Shown here piece after piece: positions 63,087-64,000 of a stretch of 64,000 bases of DNA (position 1 is its first letter; the number at the start of each line of letters is the position of its first letter). The DNA is taken from contig JBGTGQ010000081.1 of the NCBI GenBank assembly GCA_041746635.1, positions 43,653 to 107,652 on the forward strand, in the 5' to 3' direction. Source of the DNA: CAMASH01 sp041746635. GTDB lineage: Bacteria; Verrucomicrobiota; Verrucomicrobiia; Chthoniobacterales; Terrimicrobiaceae. A program made the translations under genes and the position numbers. Below the pieces are notes generated by a model. That model was not told the DNA's origin. It ran no database searches and saw nothing but the letters and a program-made list of their open reading frames with translations.

Positions 63087-63863
63087 ATGAGGACGGGTCT
63101 CGTTTCCATTACGTTCCGAAAACTCTCGCCCGCCGCGCTCATTGAAAAAGCCGCGGCATGCGGCCTCACGTGTCTGGAATGGGGCGGCGATATCCATGTG
63201 CCGCCTGGTGACCTTGCTAACGCTCGCGAAGTCGGGCGTTTGACCCGCCAACGCAATCTGGTGGTTCGCGCCTATGGTTCTTATTTCGTCCTGGGGCAAA
63301 GCGAGCGAGAGGGCCTGTCCTTTGCCAGCGTACTGGAAACCGCCATCGCGCTGGGTGCGCCGGTCATTCGCGTTTGGGCGGGTAAAAAGGGTTCGGCGGA
63401 CGCCGACGAAGCCCATCGGAAGACCATCGAGCACGAAGCACTGCGGCTGGCCGACATGGCCCATCGTGAAGGAGTTTCCATTGCCTATGAATTTCACGGC
63501 GGATCGTTGACCGACACGGCATCCTCGGCCCGGGCCTTGCTGGATGCGACGGCGCATCCTGCGATTTTCACCCTCTGGCAACCGCCCAATGGCCGCAGTG
63601 AAGAAGAATGTCTGGAGAGTCTGTCTCTCGTTGTTGACCGGTTGTCTCATGTGCATGCCTTCCATTGGTGGCCTGCTGCCGGCCATCGACTGCCGCTGGC
63701 GGAAGGTGCTGAGCGATGGAGGCGCTATCTATCTCTCATGTGCGAATCTGGAAAAAATCCCGATGTCTTATTGGAGTTCGTGCCAGGGGATGACCCCGAA
63801 ATTCTGGGCCGGGAGGCGGAGACGTTGCGTGGTTTGCTGGAAAATCCCGACGCGTTTTCCTAA
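63087..63863 (+). CDS. sugar phosphate isomerase/epimerase family protein (TIM barrel)
   Basis: This 258-aa xylose-isomerase-like barrel has LTCLEWGGDIHVPPGD at strand 2, VIRVWAGKKGS, and the metal-binding IAYEFHGGSLTDT. HAFHWWPA and a C-terminal LLEFVPGDDPEIL close the metal site. It directly follows the 2-hydroxyacid dehydrogenase, so the two are probably co-transcribed. It is shorter than the relative at 51000-51962 and only distantly similar to it. Confidence 0.83.
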   Translation: MRTGLVSITFRKLSPAALIEKAAACGLTCLEWGGDIHVPPGDLANAREVGRLTRQRNLVVRAYGSYFVLGQSEREGLSFASVLETAIALGAPVIRVWAGKKGSADADEAHRKTIEHEALRLADMAHREGVSIAYEFHGGSLTDTASSARALLDATAHPAIFTLWQPPNGRSEEECLESLSLVVDRLSHVHAFHWWPAAGHRLPLAEGAERWRRYLSLMCESGKNPDVLLEFVPGDDPEILGREAETLRGLLENPDAFS

Positions 63864-64000
63864 GAGCCTGTCTGAAAAAGGGGTGAGAGATAAGGTTAAA
63901 AAGTTTAGGCTAAGTGACAGAAAGACAGAGAAGATGTTACACATAGGCTTGACAAAGGGAAAAGCGGCGGTTGGCCATTCCTACCCGCAGGGCTTTTTGG
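63864..64000. other. AT-richer segment at the right edge, possibly the end of a mobile element
   Basis: The window ends in 137 bp without a gene, and the base composition falls noticeably. GAGCCTGTCTGAAAAA, directly after the isomerase stop, resembles the terminal repeats of some insertion sequences, from memory only. No transposase reading frame is visible inside the window, so this is only a suspicion. Confidence 0.25.

Overview
The window is a GC-rich, gene-dense bacterial segment. The most likely source is a member of the Verrucomicrobiota (PVC group). This is inferred from the mix of genes: a stand-alone SWIB-domain protein, a DUF2723 membrane protein with a TPR tail, Rex, a single-chain glycine decarboxylase, the SpeA plus agmatine deiminase route to putrescine, and CACAGATT-type and GCGAAG-type intergenic palindromes. 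No rRNA or phylogenetic marker settles it. Many neighbouring genes overlap as ATGA, so translational coupling appears to be the rule.

Layout. 0-3.6 kb (minus strand): a partial membrane protein coupled to a 1143-aa NRPS-like protein whose catalytic motifs are almost all eroded. 3.7-9.1 kb: ilvD, a TPR membrane protein, a PrxQ peroxiredoxin, tRNA-Lys(TTT), rpsN with a good terminator, and aguA. 9.2-14.8 kb (plus): miaB, rex, an OGG1-type glycosylase, a TonB-ExbB-ExbD energy transducer with start-stop overlaps, and a Phd/PIN toxin-antitoxin pair with a candidate operator. 14.9-15.8 kb: peptide deformylase, then a scrap of a second exbD.

15.8-39.4 kb is a long plus-strand surface-polysaccharide locus. 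It holds CDP-glucose/3,6-dideoxyhexose genes (rfbF broken by an in-frame TGA, then rfbG and rfbH), an NAD-dependent epimerase, and a coupled set of NeuB-like synthase, KdsC-like phosphatase, ThDP enzyme, Gfo/Idh/MocA oxidoreductase and SDR. FkbM and sugar-type methyltransferases, a GT2, a radical SAM enzyme with its own promoter, a truncated GT2, a flippase-like protein and three very large membrane proteins follow. One of these fuses a GT-C-like membrane region to a dolichol-phosphate-mannose-synthase-like domain. The locus carries several signs of decay: one nonsense codon, two gene tails without heads, and micro-ORFs coupled to their neighbours. The chemistry suggests one or more unusual sugars. 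A branched 3,6-dideoxyhexose (yersiniose-like) and a nonulosonate-like acid are both compatible with the genes seen.

39.4-45.6 kb (minus) is a fully overlapping speA-gcvT-gcvH-gcvP operon. It is separated from a divergent CNNM/CBS transporter gene by a 28-bp palindrome. 47-56.6 kb is mixed housekeeping: gpmA, two EEP-family nucleases including xthA, an RluE-like pseudouridine synthase, a lipoprotein, a TIM-barrel isomerase, SWIB, nitroreductase, prohibitin, a membrane class III cyclase and a lipid kinase. 56.7-64 kb holds a truncated uricase, a class III aminotransferase, two fragments of one secreted-protein family, and a set that looks like hydroxy-acid or sugar-acid metabolism (LarA-like, SDR, D-2-hydroxyacid dehydrogenase, TIM-barrel isomerase). 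Several imperfect palindromes of at least three sequence families sit between genes.
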